Positions 14,233 to 14,581 of a DNA stretch of 14,581 nucleotides are shown here, in pieces. The DNA lies in assembly GCA_948902155.1 (NCBI GenBank), contig CAQVQZ010000035.1:1-14581 (forward strand). The letters run 5' to 3'. The position numbers and the translations under genes are program-made. The notes beneath the pieces were generated by a model. That model had not been told where the DNA came from, ran no database searches, and saw only the letters and a program-made list of their open reading frames with translations. The number at the start of each line of letters is the position of its first letter. The first letter of the stretch is position 1. This DNA is from an uncultured Oscillibacter sp. GTDB lineage: Bacteria; Bacillota_A; Clostridia; Oscillospirales; Oscillospiraceae.

Positions 14233-14412
14233 CAGGAAAAAGTTTCGCCAGCCTTTACAAAGGCTGCGGGGTTCCAAGGGGCGGAGCCCATTGGGCGCGC
14301 CCATAGGCGCGAAACTCCCCGGCCGCGACTTAAAAAATCTCTCGTAATATATTATGTAAGTCGCGGCCAAGCGCCTTTGCCGTGAAGCAGGCAAACAGCC
14401 CACTCTACTCTT
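14233..14412 (-). repeat. Dispersed multi-hairpin repeat, copy 2 (inverted)
   Basis: The reverse complement aligns with 5892-6069 throughout. The stems GGCCGCGACTTA/TAAGTCGCGGCC, TTTGCC/GGCAAA, AGTTTCGC/GCGAAACT and CAGCCTTT/AAAGGCTG are conserved, while the loop of the long stem is quite different and other loops carry single changes. It begins about 70 nt after the LacI-family stop codon. Confidence 0.85.
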
Positions 14413-14581
14413 GGTTCGTATTAAAAAGAGAAAGCTAGATAGTGTCTACAGGAAATATATGGGACTAACGGCGGCTGAGCTTTTTTACAATATGCACATA
14501 TATCTTATCGCTGATTGGTATAAATTCACTTAGAACCTGTATTCACAAGAGGATGAAACAGTGGTAAAATAGGATATATGG
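14413..14581 (+). other. AT-rich intergenic tail, no gene seen
   Basis: This stretch is much richer in A+T than the rest of the window and has no coding frame of note. It probably is the upstream region of a gene beyond the right edge. Confidence 0.5.
14542..14570 (+). promoter_or_regulatory. Possible promoter reading out of the window
   Basis: TTCACA (14542-14547), 17 bp, TAAAAT (14565-14570). The spacing is ideal and both boxes match consensus at four or five positions, but AT-rich DNA yields such matches by chance. Confidence 0.4.

Noticed and set aside
14531..14560. LacI-type operator near the right-edge promoter
   Set aside because: CCTGTATTCACAAGAGG shows only partial symmetry with no central CG, so it is not convincing.
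1..14581. CRISPR array, tRNA, rRNA or integrase gene
   Set aside because: No regularly spaced direct repeats, no cloverleaf-like sequence and no recombinase motifs were seen in any region.

Overview
The window is a GC-rich (roughly two-thirds G+C by eye), densely packed bacterial chromosome segment. Protein styles point to a low-complexity Clostridia lineage, most likely Oscillospiraceae of the Flavonifractor/Pseudoflavonifractor/Lawsonibacter type: a Firmicute-like PolA with a dead proofreading domain, rimI close to tsaD, BlaI/M56 regulation, strong AGGAGG ribosome sites, and several short palindromic intergenic repeats. The taxonomic call is inference; no rRNA gene is present.

Layout. (1) 1-5866, plus strand: a clear sigma-70 promoter, polA, a small membrane protein, a P-loop kinase-like protein started at TTG, an EamA/DMT transporter, rimI and a second GNAT acetyltransferase. 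These genes are close or overlapping and look like one or two transcription units. Purine-rich GGAGATA-type repeats sit between three of them and supply stop codons and Shine-Dalgarno sequences. (2) 5867-6137: a 178-bp multi-hairpin dispersed repeat. (3) 6138-7157: tsaD, which ends in a perfect 26-bp inverted repeat whose other arm ends the convergent MGMT-family gene. (4) 7208-8331, minus strand: nitrilase and MGMT-domain protein, overlapping by 4 bp and transcribed away from a nearly perfect 30-bp palindrome that is a sigma-70-like promoter in both directions. The other direction drives a YjbQ-family gene (8417-8869). (5) 8866-9052: a twin-hairpin palindromic element that carries the stop codons of yjbQ and of the next, convergent gene. 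(6) 9002-12792, minus strand: a BlaI-type repressor and a 1138-residue M56 membrane metallopeptidase with an unusually large, internally duplicated extracytoplasmic domain, controlled by two BlaI-like operators over a TTGACA promoter. (7) 12793-13145: operators, an 83-bp MITE-like repeat and the promoter of the next gene. (8) 13146-14162: a LacI-family regulator. (9) 14233-14412: a second, inverted copy of the repeat in (2), then an AT-rich tail with a possible promoter reading out of the window.

Functionally the housekeeping part covers DNA repair/replication (polA), ribosome and tRNA modification (rimI, tsaD) and metabolite/DNA damage repair (nitrilase, MGMT). The accessory part is a membrane-sensor/repressor pair (M56-BlaI) and a LacI regulator whose target is not visible. 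The most unusual content is non-coding: five kinds of palindromic or purine-rich repeats, most of them placed exactly at gene 3' ends so that they encode the last residues and stop codons, plus the symmetric promoter at 8359-8388 and the large duplicated sensor domain of the M56 protein.
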